Below, one piece after another: positions 25,807-33,953 of a stretch of 33,953 bases of DNA (its first letter is position 1; each line of letters opens with the position of its first letter). The translations under genes and the position numbers were made by a program. Under the pieces are notes generated by a model. That model was not told the DNA's origin. It worked only from the letters and a program-made list of their open reading frames with translations, and did no database searches. Origin of the DNA: an uncultured Bacteroidales bacterium (GTDB lineage: Bacteria > Bacteroidota > Bacteroidia > Bacteroidales > Bacteroidaceae); NCBI GenBank assembly GCA_945787885.1, contig CALZJF010000026.1:1-33953 (forward strand), read 5' to 3'.

Positions 25807-27135
25807 ATGAGTCAAAAAGCATCCATCCTGCATCATAACGGCGTCTCCTATGTGCTGCCCTTCATCGTCATCACCTCCCTCTTCGCACTATGGGGTTTTG
25901 CCAATGACATCACGAATCCCATGGTGGCGGCGTTCCAGACCGTCATGGAACTTCCTGCCCGCCAAGCCTCGATGATTCAGTTTGCCTTCTACGGCGGCTA
26001 TGCCACGATGGCCATTCCTGCCGCACTCTTCATCCGCCGCTATAGCTATAAGTCGGGCATCCTGCTCGGCCTCTCGCTCTATGCCGTCGGGGCCTTCCTC
26101 TTCATCCCTGCCGCTGCCCAGCAGAGCTTCACGTTCTTCTGCTGCTCGCTCTATATCCTGACCTTCGGACTGGCATTTCTGGAGACGACGGCCAACCCCT
26201 TCATCCTCTCCCTCGGCTCGAAGGAGACCTCCACGCGCCGCCTCAACCTGGCGCAGGCCTTCAACCCCATGGGCTCGCTCTGCGGCATGGCTGTGGCATC
26301 GCTCATCGTCCTGCCCAACCTCTGGAGCGACCGCCGCGATGCCGCAGGAAAAATCATCTTCGGCACGCTCTCCGAGGCTGAGAAGGCCGACATCCGCCTC
26401 CACGACCTTGCCATCATCCGCGACCCCTACGTCTGCATCGGCATCATCGTCGTCATCATGCTCGTCGTCATTGCCGTCATGAAAATGCCCAAGACGCAGG
26501 AGACGGAGGCAAAGAGCAGCGATGCCAGCGTGCGCACCACGCTCTCCCATCTCTTCCACAACAGGATTTACCGCGAAGGCGTCATTGCACAGTTCTTCTA
26601 CGTCGCTGCGCAAATCATGGTCTGGACGTTCATCATCCAGTATGCCGACCATCTGGGCATCAACAAGGCCACGGCGCAGACGTACAACATCGTCGCCATG
26701 TCGCTCTTCCTCTGCTCGCGCTTCCTCGCCACGATGCTGATGAAGTATCTCAACGGCCGCCTGCTGCTCTCCATCTTCGGCATCGGCGCTGCCCTTGCCA
26801 CGGCGGGCTGCATCCTCATTGAAGGCATGACGGGGCTCTACTGCCTCATCGCCATCAGCTTCTTCATGAGCCTGATGTTCCCCACGATTTATGGCATTGC
26901 GCTTGAGAACGTGGAGCCCTTCGACACGACGCTCGGCGCTGCCTTCCTCGTCATGGCCATCGTGGGCGGTGCCTGCATGCCCGTGCTGCAAGGCTCCATC
27001 ATTGACATGGGCGGTGCTGAACACGTCATCTGCGGGCTTCCCAGCGTCAATGTCAGCTACGTCCTGCCCTTCGTCTGCTTCCTCATAATCACGCTCTACG
27101 GCTTCCGCTGCTATCTGGCACGCGACAAGAAATAA
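25807..27135 (+). CDS. fucP: L-fucose:proton symporter (MFS)
   Basis: This 442-aa inner-membrane carrier of the FucP branch of the major facilitator superfamily has about 12 hydrophobic helices. Diagnostic segments are LFALWGFANDITNPMVAAFQ at the start of helix 1, FAFYGGYATMAIPAALFIRR, ETTANPFILSLG, and MFPTIYGIALENV in the second half. It imports L-fucose with protons to feed FucI. It starts 76 bp after MITE copy 2, and I see no good promoter between them, so expression may rely on read-through. A close relative could carry another hexose; position favours fucose. Confidence 0.94.
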   Translation: MSQKASILHHNGVSYVLPFIVITSLFALWGFANDITNPMVAAFQTVMELPARQASMIQFAFYGGYATMAIPAALFIRRYSYKSGILLGLSLYAVGAFLFIPAAAQQSFTFFCCSLYILTFGLAFLETTANPFILSLGSKETSTRRLNLAQAFNPMGSLCGMAVASLIVLPNLWSDRRDAAGKIIFGTLSEAEKADIRLHDLAIIRDPYVCIGIIVVIMLVVIAVMKMPKTQETEAKSSDASVRTTLSHLFHNRIYREGVIAQFFYVAAQIMVWTFIIQYADHLGINKATAQTYNIVAMSLFLCSRFLATMLMKYLNGRLLLSIFGIGAALATAGCILIEGMTGLYCLIAISFFMSLMFPTIYGIALENVEPFDTTLGAAFLVMAIVGGACMPVLQGSIIDMGGAEHVICGLPSVNVSYVLPFVCFLIITLYGFRCYLARDKK

Positions 27136-27338
27136 CCCCTGCGCCCCCGCCCGGCATGGCCTCAGGGGTGAGGCCATTCCCTACCACGTTCCGGGGCGCA
27201 ACCATGCGGCGCGTTTGCCCGTCCCGCTATGGTTCGCATACAACGAACACATTTTGAACATACGGCTTTCAGGCGCATATGCCCATCCAACTGCGGTTCG
27301 CGTCTGACGCACGCTATATGCCTCCCCCGCCTTCATGG

Positions 27339-27425
27339 CATCTGCCTTCCTGCTGATTGCTTTCACCCCGATAACTGATTGTTTTCACCCCGCAGAGTGA
27401 CCATTTTCACCCTGCAAAATGGTCA
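27339..27425 (-). repeat. 22-nt tandem repeat array C
   Basis: On the minus strand three units of exactly 22 nt (27404-27425, 27382-27403, 27360-27381) are followed by a 21-nt unit (27339-27359). Units read like CAATCAGTTATCGGGGTGAA plus AG. This is the same consensus and closing unit as arrays A and B. It lies in the 384-bp gap between fucP and the GH85 gene. The rest of that gap (27136-27338) shows only a short TGGCCTCA/TGAGGCCA hairpin at about 27158-27177 without a T-run. Confidence 0.85.
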
Positions 27426-27438
27426 CTCCAAGATGAAA

Positions 27439-27474
27439 CGCGCCGTTGAAAAAAAATGAAATGCCAACGGCGCG
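27439..27474 (+). promoter_or_regulatory. Perfect 10-bp hairpin before the GH85 gene
   Basis: The arms CGCGCCGTTG and CAACGGCGCG enclose a 16-nt A-rich loop. CTTTCC follows, with only three consecutive T, so it is a weak terminator candidate. Placed 46 bp before the GH85 start, it could be a transcript stabiliser or attenuator. Confidence 0.5.
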
Positions 27475-27484
27475 CTTTCCTACT

Positions 27485-27518
27485 CACTATCGCACAACCA
27501 TCACTATCACACAACCAT
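27485..27518 (+). repeat. Tandem 17-bp repeat at the GH85 start site
   Basis: CACTATCGCACAACCAT (27485-27501) and CACTATCACACAACCAT (27502-27518) are adjacent direct repeats with one difference. They end two bases before the GH85 start codon and so span its translation initiation region. Confidence 0.85.
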
Positions 27519-27519
27519 C

Positions 27520-30500
27520 ATGAACACGCACAAACTGCTTCTTTCACTACTCTCCTGCTCCGCACTCACTGCGGCAGCACAGAACAAATCCGTCTATTCG
27601 CTCGATGCCTTCGGCCCTGACCTCATGGAACTCTTCGCAAAAGTAGAGGCGGAGGGGCGGAAATATCCTACCATCGAAGAACTGGAGGAAGTGGGAGTCC
27701 ACCAAATGGACCTCGCCTTCGTACGCTCACACGAACAGGTGCGCCCCATCCTCAGCAATGCTGACATGAACGCCGTAAACGGCGTGGTGCCCACCCGGAA
27801 ACTATGGATGAACATCCCCATCGGCATCGGAAAATATCAGGGCGGCTACCCCACCAGCAATTGGAGCGACGATCCTTACACGGGCTGGAACTATACCGCC
27901 GTCTTCGGCACGTGGAACCACGGGCTCTTCAGTGCGCCGGGCTGCGTGGTCGATGCTGCTCACCGCAATGGCACGGACATCTACAGCGGCATCAAGTTCT
28001 TCGAGAGCTGGACGCCGGGCTCCACGCCGGAGGGATGGCTGGCATTCATCAAGACCAAGGACAGCAAGGGCTACGATGGCTTCAAATACGTTCGGCCGCT
28101 GGTCAATGCCATGCGATTCTTCGGACACGACGGCCTGAACTACAACTTCGAGGCATCGGGATATGCTGACTCCGACGTGGTAAAATTCCATCAAGCCTGC
28201 TATAAGTATGCGAAGGAGATAGGATTTTCCAACTTCCACATCGGCATCTACACTCAGGCCTCCAGCCTCAACAGCGGCAACTGCGAGGCGCTGCTGGGCA
28301 AGAACGGCGTGAAGACTGCCGACGCCTTCCTCAACTATGTGGGCGGAAACTTCAACAGCGCCACGAACATGCGCAAGAGCATACAGGCAGCCGAGCAATA
28401 TTTCGGCAGCAGCGAGGGCGTATATCAGGGCGCGCTCCTCTCGGGCTTGGAGCGCGGCTGGACCAACTTCATCGAGAACGAAGACGCCAAGAAGATGGGC
28501 ATCGTGGTCTGGGGCGAGCATGGCGAGAGCCGTATCCACAGCTGGTGTCTGGGCGAGGACGGCATCGACTTCCAAGAGGCTTACCAGAGGCGGCAGGAAT
28601 ACTTCTTCAGCGGCGGCAACCGCAATGTGGCTGCACTGCCCAACTTCTGCCTCGACGTGCCTTGGCGCAATGAGTCGGACCTGAAGCGTTTCCACGGCCT
28701 GGCCAAGCTCGTGCCCGAACGCTCCACCGTGCAGCAGGATTTGCCCTTCAACACCTTCTTCAACATCGGCAACGGCGAACGCTATTACTATAAGGGAAAG
28801 GCCACGCTGGGCGGATGGTACAACATGGGCGCGCAAGACATCCTCCCCACGTATCGCTGGATGGTCTATAAGAAGGGGACTACGTTCGACGCGAACGGCC
28901 GAGTGGAGGGCACGGCGCTGGGCAACGAGGTGCCTGCACTGACGAATGCCGACGCCTACACGGGAGGTTCGTGCATCCGACTGGAGAATACGGCCGACGC
29001 CGACATCATCCTCTATCGCTGCGAGCTGACCGTAGGCGGAGCGAACCCCACAGCCACGCTGGCATGGAAGGTGCCGCAGACGGCGCAGGGCGTGGACGGA
29101 AAACTCACCATGCTGCTGCGCAAGCGGGGCGGCACTGACTGGATTGAAGTGCCCTTCGGGCGGGCTGAGGGCCATGCGTGGAATGCGGCTTCGATGCCCG
29201 TCGGCGAATTGCAGCAGGGCGATGTCATCGAATACATCGCGCTCCGGACTTCGGGCATCGTGAATGGTATGCTCGTAGGGCAGGTGGGCATCAGCGACGA
29301 CACGAAGCGCGCCCCCGCTGCCGTGACGAACCTCATCGCCGAGGTGAAGGAGGAGACGCAGCAAAGCCTCTCCGTGCGCCTCTGCTGGGACATCAATGCC
29401 ACGCCCTCGCTGCCGGACTTCGACATGACGCTCAATGCCGACGGAAACATTGACCATTATGAGATTCTCTATAAGAACGGCGAGAAAGGCCGAGTCAGCG
29501 AGGTGGCACGCACGACGAGCTGGGGAGCCTACGTGGGCAACATCCCCATGGCTGAAGATGAGAAGCCCTTCGTCGGCGTACGCGCTGCCAGCACCGACGG
29601 CTGCTCCTACAGCGACATCGAATGGGTGGAGATTCCGCGCGCCGCTGCTGCCGAACTGCCGGCAGGCAGCATCATGACGGACGACTATCCCGCCATCTAT
29701 CTCGACCTCAACGCCGAGGACACGGACGTTGCCCTGAAGGAACGCTGGGTGAAGAGCCTGACGGCGAAGAATGCTGACGAACCCTACACGTACACCAACA
29801 ACGTGGGTACGCCCTATATGCGCGACATTGCCGCCGGAATGTCGGACGACAAGGCAGACAAGACGAACTATCTGCTGGCTGAAGAGCCGCTGCGCGTGAC
29901 GCAGGGGCAGCAGTTGGTCTTCACCATCAATGTCTCGCCCAAGATGGCCGAACAGACGGTGCGCGCCTATGTGGATTGGGATGGCGACCATCGCTTCAAT
30001 GTCCACAACGATGAGCTGGCATGGCAGAGCGGCATATCGAACGACAAGAAGTCGAACACGGCGTTCAAGGCCACTACTACCTTCGGCTTCAACGTGCCTG
30101 CCGATGCGAAGCCCGGCCTCAGCCGCCTGCGCATAGCTACGGCCCATCCTTGGTTCCCCCACTCCGGCCCCACGGGCGGCATGCCTGCGGGATTCGCGCT
30201 GGATGTCCCCGTGGTCATCAGTGGTGACAATGCGCCCCGCGAGGCTGCCATCGACACTCACGACGCGGGCATTGCCGACGAACCGGAAGGCATGGTGCGC
30301 CCCGATGCCATCCATCCTGCCACGCCCATGGTCAGCCGTGCCGAAATCTGCGGCAAGCTCCTGAAGCTGGAGCATGTGGAGAAGGTCTGGGTGTACGCTG
30401 CCGACGGCCGTCTGGCACGCCATTCCGCAGCCTCCCCTCAGAGCCTCCCACTCGATGGCCTGGCATCGGGTGTCTATGTCGTGCGTATGCAGTGTGGCAG

Positions 30501-30534
30501 CATCATCCGCTCGCAGCAGCTGATTCTCCCATAA
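27520..30534 (+). CDS. Secreted GH85 endo-beta-N-acetylglucosaminidase with T9SS-type tail
   Basis: This 1004-aa protein begins with a Sec signal peptide (MNTHKLLLSLLSCSALTAAA). The catalytic domain (about 60-380) matches glycoside hydrolase family 85: GTWNHGLFSAPGCVVDAAHR, NGTDIYSGIKFFESW, and GLNYNFEASGY carrying the Asn209-x-Glu211 pair used for substrate-assisted cleavage. GH85 enzymes cut between the two GlcNAc residues of N-glycan cores. Beta-sandwich regions follow (about 430-720), then a GEVED-like domain (about 805-895, VRAYVDWDGDHRFN). The last ~70 residues end GVYVVRMQCGSIIRSQQLIL, resembling a T9SS sorting domain, so surface display or release is inferred. No SusC/SusD pair is nearby. 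Its position after fucP suggests a joint role in host-glycan use. Confidence 0.88.
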   Translation: MNTHKLLLSLLSCSALTAAAQNKSVYSLDAFGPDLMELFAKVEAEGRKYPTIEELEEVGVHQMDLAFVRSHEQVRPILSNADMNAVNGVVPTRKLWMNIPIGIGKYQGGYPTSNWSDDPYTGWNYTAVFGTWNHGLFSAPGCVVDAAHRNGTDIYSGIKFFESWTPGSTPEGWLAFIKTKDSKGYDGFKYVRPLVNAMRFFGHDGLNYNFEASGYADSDVVKFHQACYKYAKEIGFSNFHIGIYTQASSLNSGNCEALLGKNGVKTADAFLNYVGGNFNSATNMRKSIQAAEQYFGSSEGVYQGALLSGLERGWTNFIENEDAKKMGIVVWGEHGESRIHSWCLGEDGIDFQEAYQRRQEYFFSGGNRNVAALPNFCLDVPWRNESDLKRFHGLAKLVPERSTVQQDLPFNTFFNIGNGERYYYKGKATLGGWYNMGAQDILPTYRWMVYKKGTTFDANGRVEGTALGNEVPALTNADAYTGGSCIRLENTADADIILYRCELTVGGANPTATLAWKVPQTAQGVDGKLTMLLRKRGGTDWIEVPFGRAEGHAWNAASMPVGELQQGDVIEYIALRTSGIVNGMLVGQVGISDDTKRAPAAVTNLIAEVKEETQQSLSVRLCWDINATPSLPDFDMTLNADGNIDHYEILYKNGEKGRVSEVARTTSWGAYVGNIPMAEDEKPFVGVRAASTDGCSYSDIEWVEIPRAAAAELPAGSIMTDDYPAIYLDLNAEDTDVALKERWVKSLTAKNADEPYTYTNNVGTPYMRDIAAGMSDDKADKTNYLLAEEPLRVTQGQQLVFTINVSPKMAEQTVRAYVDWDGDHRFNVHNDELAWQSGISNDKKSNTAFKATTTFGFNVPADAKPGLSRLRIATAHPWFPHSGPTGGMPAGFALDVPVVISGDNAPREAAIDTHDAGIADEPEGMVRPDAIHPATPMVSRAEICGKLLKLEHVEKVWVYAADGRLARHSAASPQSLPLDGLASGVYVVRMQCGSIIRSQQLILP

Positions 30535-30558
30535 TCCTTTCTGCCTAATACAAAAATC

Positions 30559-30600
30559 GAGGCTGCCCCGCCATTCAGCATGACGGGGCAGCCTCTTTTT
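30559..30600 (+). terminator. Intrinsic terminator after the GH85 gene
   Basis: The stem GAGGCTGCCCCG/CGGGGCAGCCTC (12 bp) has the loop CCATTCAGCATGA and is followed by five T. Part of stem and loop recurs, inverted, in the typA terminator at 30875-30918. Confidence 0.92.
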
Positions 30601-30874
30601 CCGTAGTAGGGCAGGAATGTCTGAATGCTTATCTGCTTCACTGCTTAATGCCTGTTTTTCATCATCGATAACTAACTGCCAGACTCATGGGTTACTCGCG
30701 TTCTACCATCGGTCGCTGACTATCTGTCTTGCCAAAGAATCTGCTGGATGATACTACGGTTCATGATGCTCTGTAAATATCGCGAATGAGATTAGTGGAC
30801 AAACCGCCATAGCCTGACATGCAGCCCCTTGCCTTTCCCTTCGTCCGACTGTCCTCGGTTCTGTCTGCACTTGA
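30601..30874. other. Gene-free spacer between convergent terminators
   Basis: About 270 bp with no open frame of note, no tRNA-like fold and no promoter consensus that I can see. It may be decayed sequence, but nothing identifies a former gene. Confidence 0.5.
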
Positions 30875-30918
30875 CAAAAAAGTCTGCCCCGTCATGCTGA
30901 ATGACAGGGCAGACTTTT
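30875..30918 (-). terminator. Intrinsic terminator after typA
   Basis: On the minus strand AGTCTGCCCTGTCAT pairs with ATGACGGGGCAGACT apart from one mismatch, around a short TCAGC loop, and is followed by six T. A T-run on the other strand means it may act both ways. Confidence 0.85.
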
Positions 30919-30937
30919 TCCTTTCTTATTATATTTC

Positions 30938-32740
30938 TCAATCGCGGTTGGCGCGCTTGCGTGCCAGATGGTCAAGGATGACCTTGCGCATACGCATCGA
31001 CTGGGGCGTCACCTCCACGTATTCATCAGCCTTGATGTATTCCAGCGCTTCCTCCAGACTGAAGATGACGGGAGGAATGATGCGCGCCTTCTCATCCGTG
31101 CCCGAAGCACGCACGTTCGTCAGCTGCTTTGCCTTCGTGACATTGACCACGAGGTCGTTCTCATGCACATGCTCGCCCACCACCTGTCCGGCATAGACCT
31201 CGTCCTGCGGATGGATGAAGAATTTTCCGCGGTCCTGCAGATGGTCGATGGCGTAGGCAAAGGCGGTTCCGCTCTCCAGGGCTATCATCGAGCCATTCGT
31301 GCGACGCTGGAGCTCGCCCTTGTAGGGCTGATATTCCTTGAAACGGTGTGCCATGATGGCTTCGCCCTGCGATGCCGTCAGCACATTCGTGCGCAGGCCG
31401 ATGATGCCGCGCGAGGGGATGAGGAACTCCAGATCCACGCGCTCGCCCATGGTGAGCATGGAGGTCATCTCGCCCTTGCGGCGCGTCACCATGTCGATCA
31501 TCTTCGAGGCAAACTCCTCGGGCACGTTGATGGTCAGCTCCTCAATGGGTTCGCAGCGCTGCCCGTCGATTTCCTTGTAAATCACCTGCGGCTGCCCCAC
31601 TTGCAGCTCGTAGCCTTCGCGACGCATGGTCTCGATGAGGATGCTCAGATGGAGCACGCCTCGCCCGCTGACCATCCAGCGGTCCGTGGAGTCCTCCACC
31701 TCCGTCACGCGCAGGGCGAGGTCTTTCTCCAGCTCCTTGCGCAGGCGGTCGCCGATGTGGCGCGAGGTGCAGAATTTGCCTTCCTTGCCGAAGAGGGGGC
31801 TATCGTTGATGGTGAAGAGCATTGACATCGTCGGCTCGTCGATGGTAATCGTCGGCAGTGGCTCCGGGCGTTCGGGGATGGTGATGGTGTCGCCAATCTC
31901 GAAGTTCTCCAGACCGACGATGGCGCAGATGTCGCCACTCTCCACGCTTCCCACTCTCTGGCGGCCCATGCCCTCGAAAGTGTGCACCTCCTTGATTCGC
32001 GTGTTCTCCATCGTGCCGTCGCGGTGGCAGATGGTGATGTTCATGCCCTCGCTGATCGTGCCGCGGTGTACACGTCCGACGGCAATGCGCCCCGTATAGT
32101 TCGAATAGTCAAGGCTCGTGATGAGCATCTGCGCGTCGCCCTCCAGCTGCTGCGGGGCGGGAATCTCTTCGAGGATGGTGTCGAGCAGATAGTGGATGTT
32201 GTCCGTGGGCGCGTTGTAGTCTTCGCCCATCCATCCATTCTTTGCCGAGCCATAGACGACTTTGAAATCCAGCTGCTCCTCGGAGGCCCCGAGGTCGCAC
32301 ATGAGGTCAAACACCATTTCATACACCTCCTCGGGGCGGCAATTCGGCTTATCCACCTTATTGACGACGACGATGGGCTTGAGCCCAATCTCCAGCGCCT
32401 TTTGCAGCACGAAGCGCGTCTGCGGCATCGGGCCTTCGAAGGCATCCACGAGGAGGATGCACCCGTCTGCCATATTGAGCACGCGCTCCACCTCTCCGCC
32501 GAAGTCGGAGTGTCCCGGAGTGTCGATGATGTTGATTTTCGTATCTTTATAGCGTATGCTGACGTTTTTCGAAAGAATCGTGATGCCACGCTCCCGCTCC
32601 AAGTCATTATTGTCAAGCATCAATTCTCCTGTCTGCTGGTTAGCGCGGAAGAGGTTTCCTGCCAGCAGCATCTTGTCAACGAGGGTCGTCTTGCCGTGAT
32701 CGACGTGGGCGATGATGGCGATATTCCTAAGATTTTGCAT
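30938..32740 (-). CDS. typA: Ribosome-associated GTPase TypA/BipA
   Basis: This 600-aa translational GTPase binds the ribosome near the EF-G site and assists 50S assembly and growth under stress or cold. The G1 loop is AHVDHGKTT (residues 11-19), with the switch segment [11 protein letters not shown]3 in [14 protein letters not shown], and G4 VNKVDKPN. The EF-G-like domains II, III and V follow, and the C-terminal BipA-specific region has [20 protein letters not shown]. The length is standard. A TAACTTTG box lies about 70 bp upstream, and an intrinsic terminator follows 20 bp past the stop codon. Confidence 0.97.
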   Translation of the reverse strand: MQNLRNIAIIAHVDHGKTTLVDKMLLAGNLFRANQQTGELMLDNNDLERERGITILSKNVSIRYKDTKINIIDTPGHSDFGGEVERVLNMADGCILLVDAFEGPMPQTRFVLQKALEIGLKPIVVVNKVDKPNCRPEEVYEMVFDLMCDLGASEEQLDFKVVYGSAKNGWMGEDYNAPTDNIHYLLDTILEEIPAPQQLEGDAQMLITSLDYSNYTGRIAVGRVHRGTISEGMNITICHRDGTMENTRIKEVHTFEGMGRQRVGSVESGDICAIVGLENFEIGDTITIPERPEPLPTITIDEPTMSMLFTINDSPLFGKEGKFCTSRHIGDRLRKELEKDLALRVTEVEDSTDRWMVSGRGVLHLSILIETMRREGYELQVGQPQVIYKEIDGQRCEPIEELTINVPEEFASKMIDMVTRRKGEMTSMLTMGERVDLEFLIPSRGIIGLRTNVLTASQGEAIMAHRFKEYQPYKGELQRRTNGSMIALESGTAFAYAIDHLQDRGKFFIHPQDEVYAGQVVGEHVHENDLVVNVTKAKQLTNVRASGTDEKARIIPPVIFSLEEALEYIKADEYVEVTPQSMRMRKVILDHLARKRANRD

Positions 32741-32808
32741 AATGTAAGATTGTAGTCTTTCACATGGACGGTGGGGGTTTCTGCCCCTGCCTGTATATTT
32801 TTAACGCG

Positions 32809-32816
32809 CAAAGTTA
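32809..32816 (-). promoter_or_regulatory. Predicted -7 box of typA
   Basis: The minus strand reads TAACTTTG, a full match to TAnnTTTG, about 70 bp before the typA start codon. No clear TTTG is found at the -33 position. Confidence 0.5.
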
Positions 32817-32970
32817 CTTTTATTTTTCCACTTCCCGGCTTCTCTCTCTCCCAGTTTTTGAAATCAGGCGGACCGTTGTCCGCAAAATATAAAATTCATA
32901 AAGCAACTATCCCCGTTTTCTGCGAAAAAAAATCTACAACCATTTGTCTGGCAATGCCATGCGATGTCCT

Positions 32971-33861
32971 TCATGATGCCCTTCTGTATGCGGAAGGAGT
33001 GGTGCCCGTGTGCGCCTTGAAGAAGCGGACGAAATGCTGCGGATATTCAAATCCCAGCCGCTCGCTCACCATTGCGATGCTGAGGGAGTCGTCGTTCAGC
33101 AGCTGCTTGGCATGGGCGAGCAGACGGTCGGCTATGATGTCCTTGGCAGTACGCCCAGTCTCCGTCTTCACCAATGTGCCGAAATACCCCGTGGACAGGC
33201 AGCACTTGTCGGCAAACCATGCTACGGAAGGCAGGCCCTCCCGCGTGGCTTTCGTGGCGATATAGTCGTCGAGCAAGGCCATGAACTTCTTCACCACGCC
33301 GTGGTTCACCTCCTCGCGGGTGATGAACTGGCGGTCGTAGAAGCGCAGGCAATAGTTGAGCAGCAGCTCGATGTTCGAGACGATGAGTTCGCGCGTGTGC
33401 CTGTCGATGGCATGGCGCAGCTCCTGCTCTATCATGGCGAGCACCCCCCTGAACACGTCCACCTCCTGAGCTGAAAGGTGTAAGGCCTCCGTACTGCTGT
33501 AGCCGAAGAACTCATAGCGGCTCATCTGCCTTGCCAGCGGGGTGCGGTTGAGCAGGTCGGGATGGAAAGCCAATGCCGTATATTTTGCAAAAGGCACTGC
33601 GGGGTTAGGCTCCACCGTCACCGTCTGCCCCGGTGCGAAGCTCGTCACGGTCATCTCGTCGAAGTCGTAGGGCGTGCGGCCATAGGAGAGCTTGCAGCCC
33701 TTGGTCTCCTTGAGGTAGATGGCATAGAGCCCATAGTGCATCAGGCTCTTCTGTATATGCTCCGTGCTGTCCACGTGCAACACGCTGACCAAGGGATGAA
33801 GCGTCTCCATCCCGTTATAGTCGTTGAAGTCCTGTATGGTGTTCAGAAATATCTCTTGCAT
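32971..33861 (-). CDS. AraC-family transcriptional regulator
   Basis: I choose the ATG at 33861 (296 aa, MQEIFLNTIQDFNDYNG). Four further codons reach a TTG at 33873 and are less likely. The C-terminal ~100 residues are the paired helix-turn-helix domain of AraC/XylS proteins: LPSVAWFADKCCLSTGYFGT and, in the second motif, LSIAMVSERLGFEYPQHFVRFFKAHTG. The N-terminal part (about 30-130) looks like a cupin-type sensory domain with YGRTPYDFDEMTVTSFAPGQ. The effector and targets are unknown; the fucose or glycan genes upstream are possible but unproven. MITE copy 3 begins 39 bp before the ATG, so the native promoter may be displaced or lie within it. Confidence 0.88.
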   Translation of the reverse strand: MQEIFLNTIQDFNDYNGMETLHPLVSVLHVDSTEHIQKSLMHYGLYAIYLKETKGCKLSYGRTPYDFDEMTVTSFAPGQTVTVEPNPAVPFAKYTALAFHPDLLNRTPLARQMSRYEFFGYSSTEALHLSAQEVDVFRGVLAMIEQELRHAIDRHTRELIVSNIELLLNYCLRFYDRQFITREEVNHGVVKKFMALLDDYIATKATREGLPSVAWFADKCCLSTGYFGTLVKTETGRTAKDIIADRLLAHAKQLLNDDSLSIAMVSERLGFEYPQHFVRFFKAHTGTTPSAYRRAS

Positions 33862-33873
33862 ATATACATGCAA
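33856..33873. promoter_or_regulatory. Near-palindrome at the araC-type gene start
   Basis: TTGCATATATACATGCAA is an 18-bp imperfect palindrome overlapping the start codon at 33861. It could be an autoregulatory site or chance AT-rich sequence. Confidence 0.25.
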
Positions 33874-33900
33874 CGCACAAACGTCTGATTTATTGTATTA

Positions 33901-33953
33901 GGTAGATTCTATAAATTAGTTTTCAATGTAAGGCAGTGTTTCTGTTTTACTTG
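33901..33953 (+). mobile_element. MITE copy 3, cut by the window end
   Basis: The first 53 bp match copy 1 (439-491) at 52 of 53 positions, beginning GGTAGATTCTATAAATTAG. The preceding ATTA (33897-33900) is the expected 4-bp target duplication, but its partner lies outside the window. It is in the same orientation as copy 1. Confidence 0.85.

Noticed and set aside
27158-27177. TGGCCTCA/TGAGGCCA hairpin as the fucP terminator
   Set aside because: The stem is short and is followed by TTCCC rather than a T-run.
27802-30423. 873-codon antisense frame opposite the GH85 gene
   Set aside because: The sense strand encodes a coherent enzyme with motifs; the antisense frame is a product of GC-rich codon usage.
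30601-30874. Possible small RNA or tRNA in the convergent gap
   Set aside because: No cloverleaf, promoter consensus or conserved fold could be seen.

Overview
The window looks like a chromosomal segment of a Bacteroidales bacterium, most likely Prevotellaceae. The evidence is the Bacteroidetes-type promoter boxes (TAnnTTTG), an FrdC-FrdA-FrdB fumarate reductase beside a Dcu-type C4-dicarboxylate antiporter, Bacteroides-style fucose genes, a DUF4491 protein and a secreted glycosidase ending in what looks like a type IX secretion (T9SS) sorting domain. The base composition is GC-rich for Prevotella, which produces many long antisense shadow frames. Genus and species cannot be fixed from the sequence alone. 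No tRNA, rRNA, CRISPR array, phage or transposase gene was seen.

Layout. 1-681: no gene; a 22-nt repeat array, a terminator and a 189-bp MITE. 682-6105 (minus): YqiA-like esterase, cytidylate kinase, and a 1332-aa SNF2 helicase. 6203-11292 (minus): DcuB-type antiporter and the frdCAB operon, a fumarate-respiration module with a good promoter at 11454-11484. 11578-16417 (minus): a strong terminator, waaA (Kdo transferase), gltX, a second 22-nt array, and an AspT-type exchanger. 16679-21025 (plus): Lrp/AsnC regulator, DUF4491 protein, a fused glutamine amidotransferase/M19 dipeptidase, a glutaminyl-cyclase-like lipoprotein, and sufE. 21403-27135 (plus): L-fucose catabolism fucI-fucA-fucK-fucP, with a terminator between fucA and fucK and a MITE between fucK and fucP. 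27520-30534 (plus): secreted GH85 endo-beta-N-acetylglucosaminidase. 30938-33861 (minus): typA/bipA and an AraC regulator, followed by the start of a third MITE.

How the genes work together. The fucose block imports L-fucose (FucP), isomerises it to fuculose (FucI), phosphorylates it (FucK) and cleaves it (FucA) to lactaldehyde and dihydroxyacetone phosphate. The adjacent GH85 enzyme would cut host-type N-glycans in the chitobiose core, so the block probably serves growth on host glycoproteins. Fumarate reductase with Dcu antiport is the succinate-forming electron sink typical of these anaerobes.

The most unusual material is between the genes. A non-autonomous foldback element (189 bp in both complete copies, 18/19-bp terminal inverted repeats, 4-bp target duplications) occurs three times in 34 kb. 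One copy has inserted inside the end of an older relative. Separately, three unlinked intergenic regions carry arrays of one degenerate repeat with an exact 22-nt period, each closing with a 21-nt unit. I found no complete new enzymatic or defence system. These two repeat families are the best candidates for undescribed biology.
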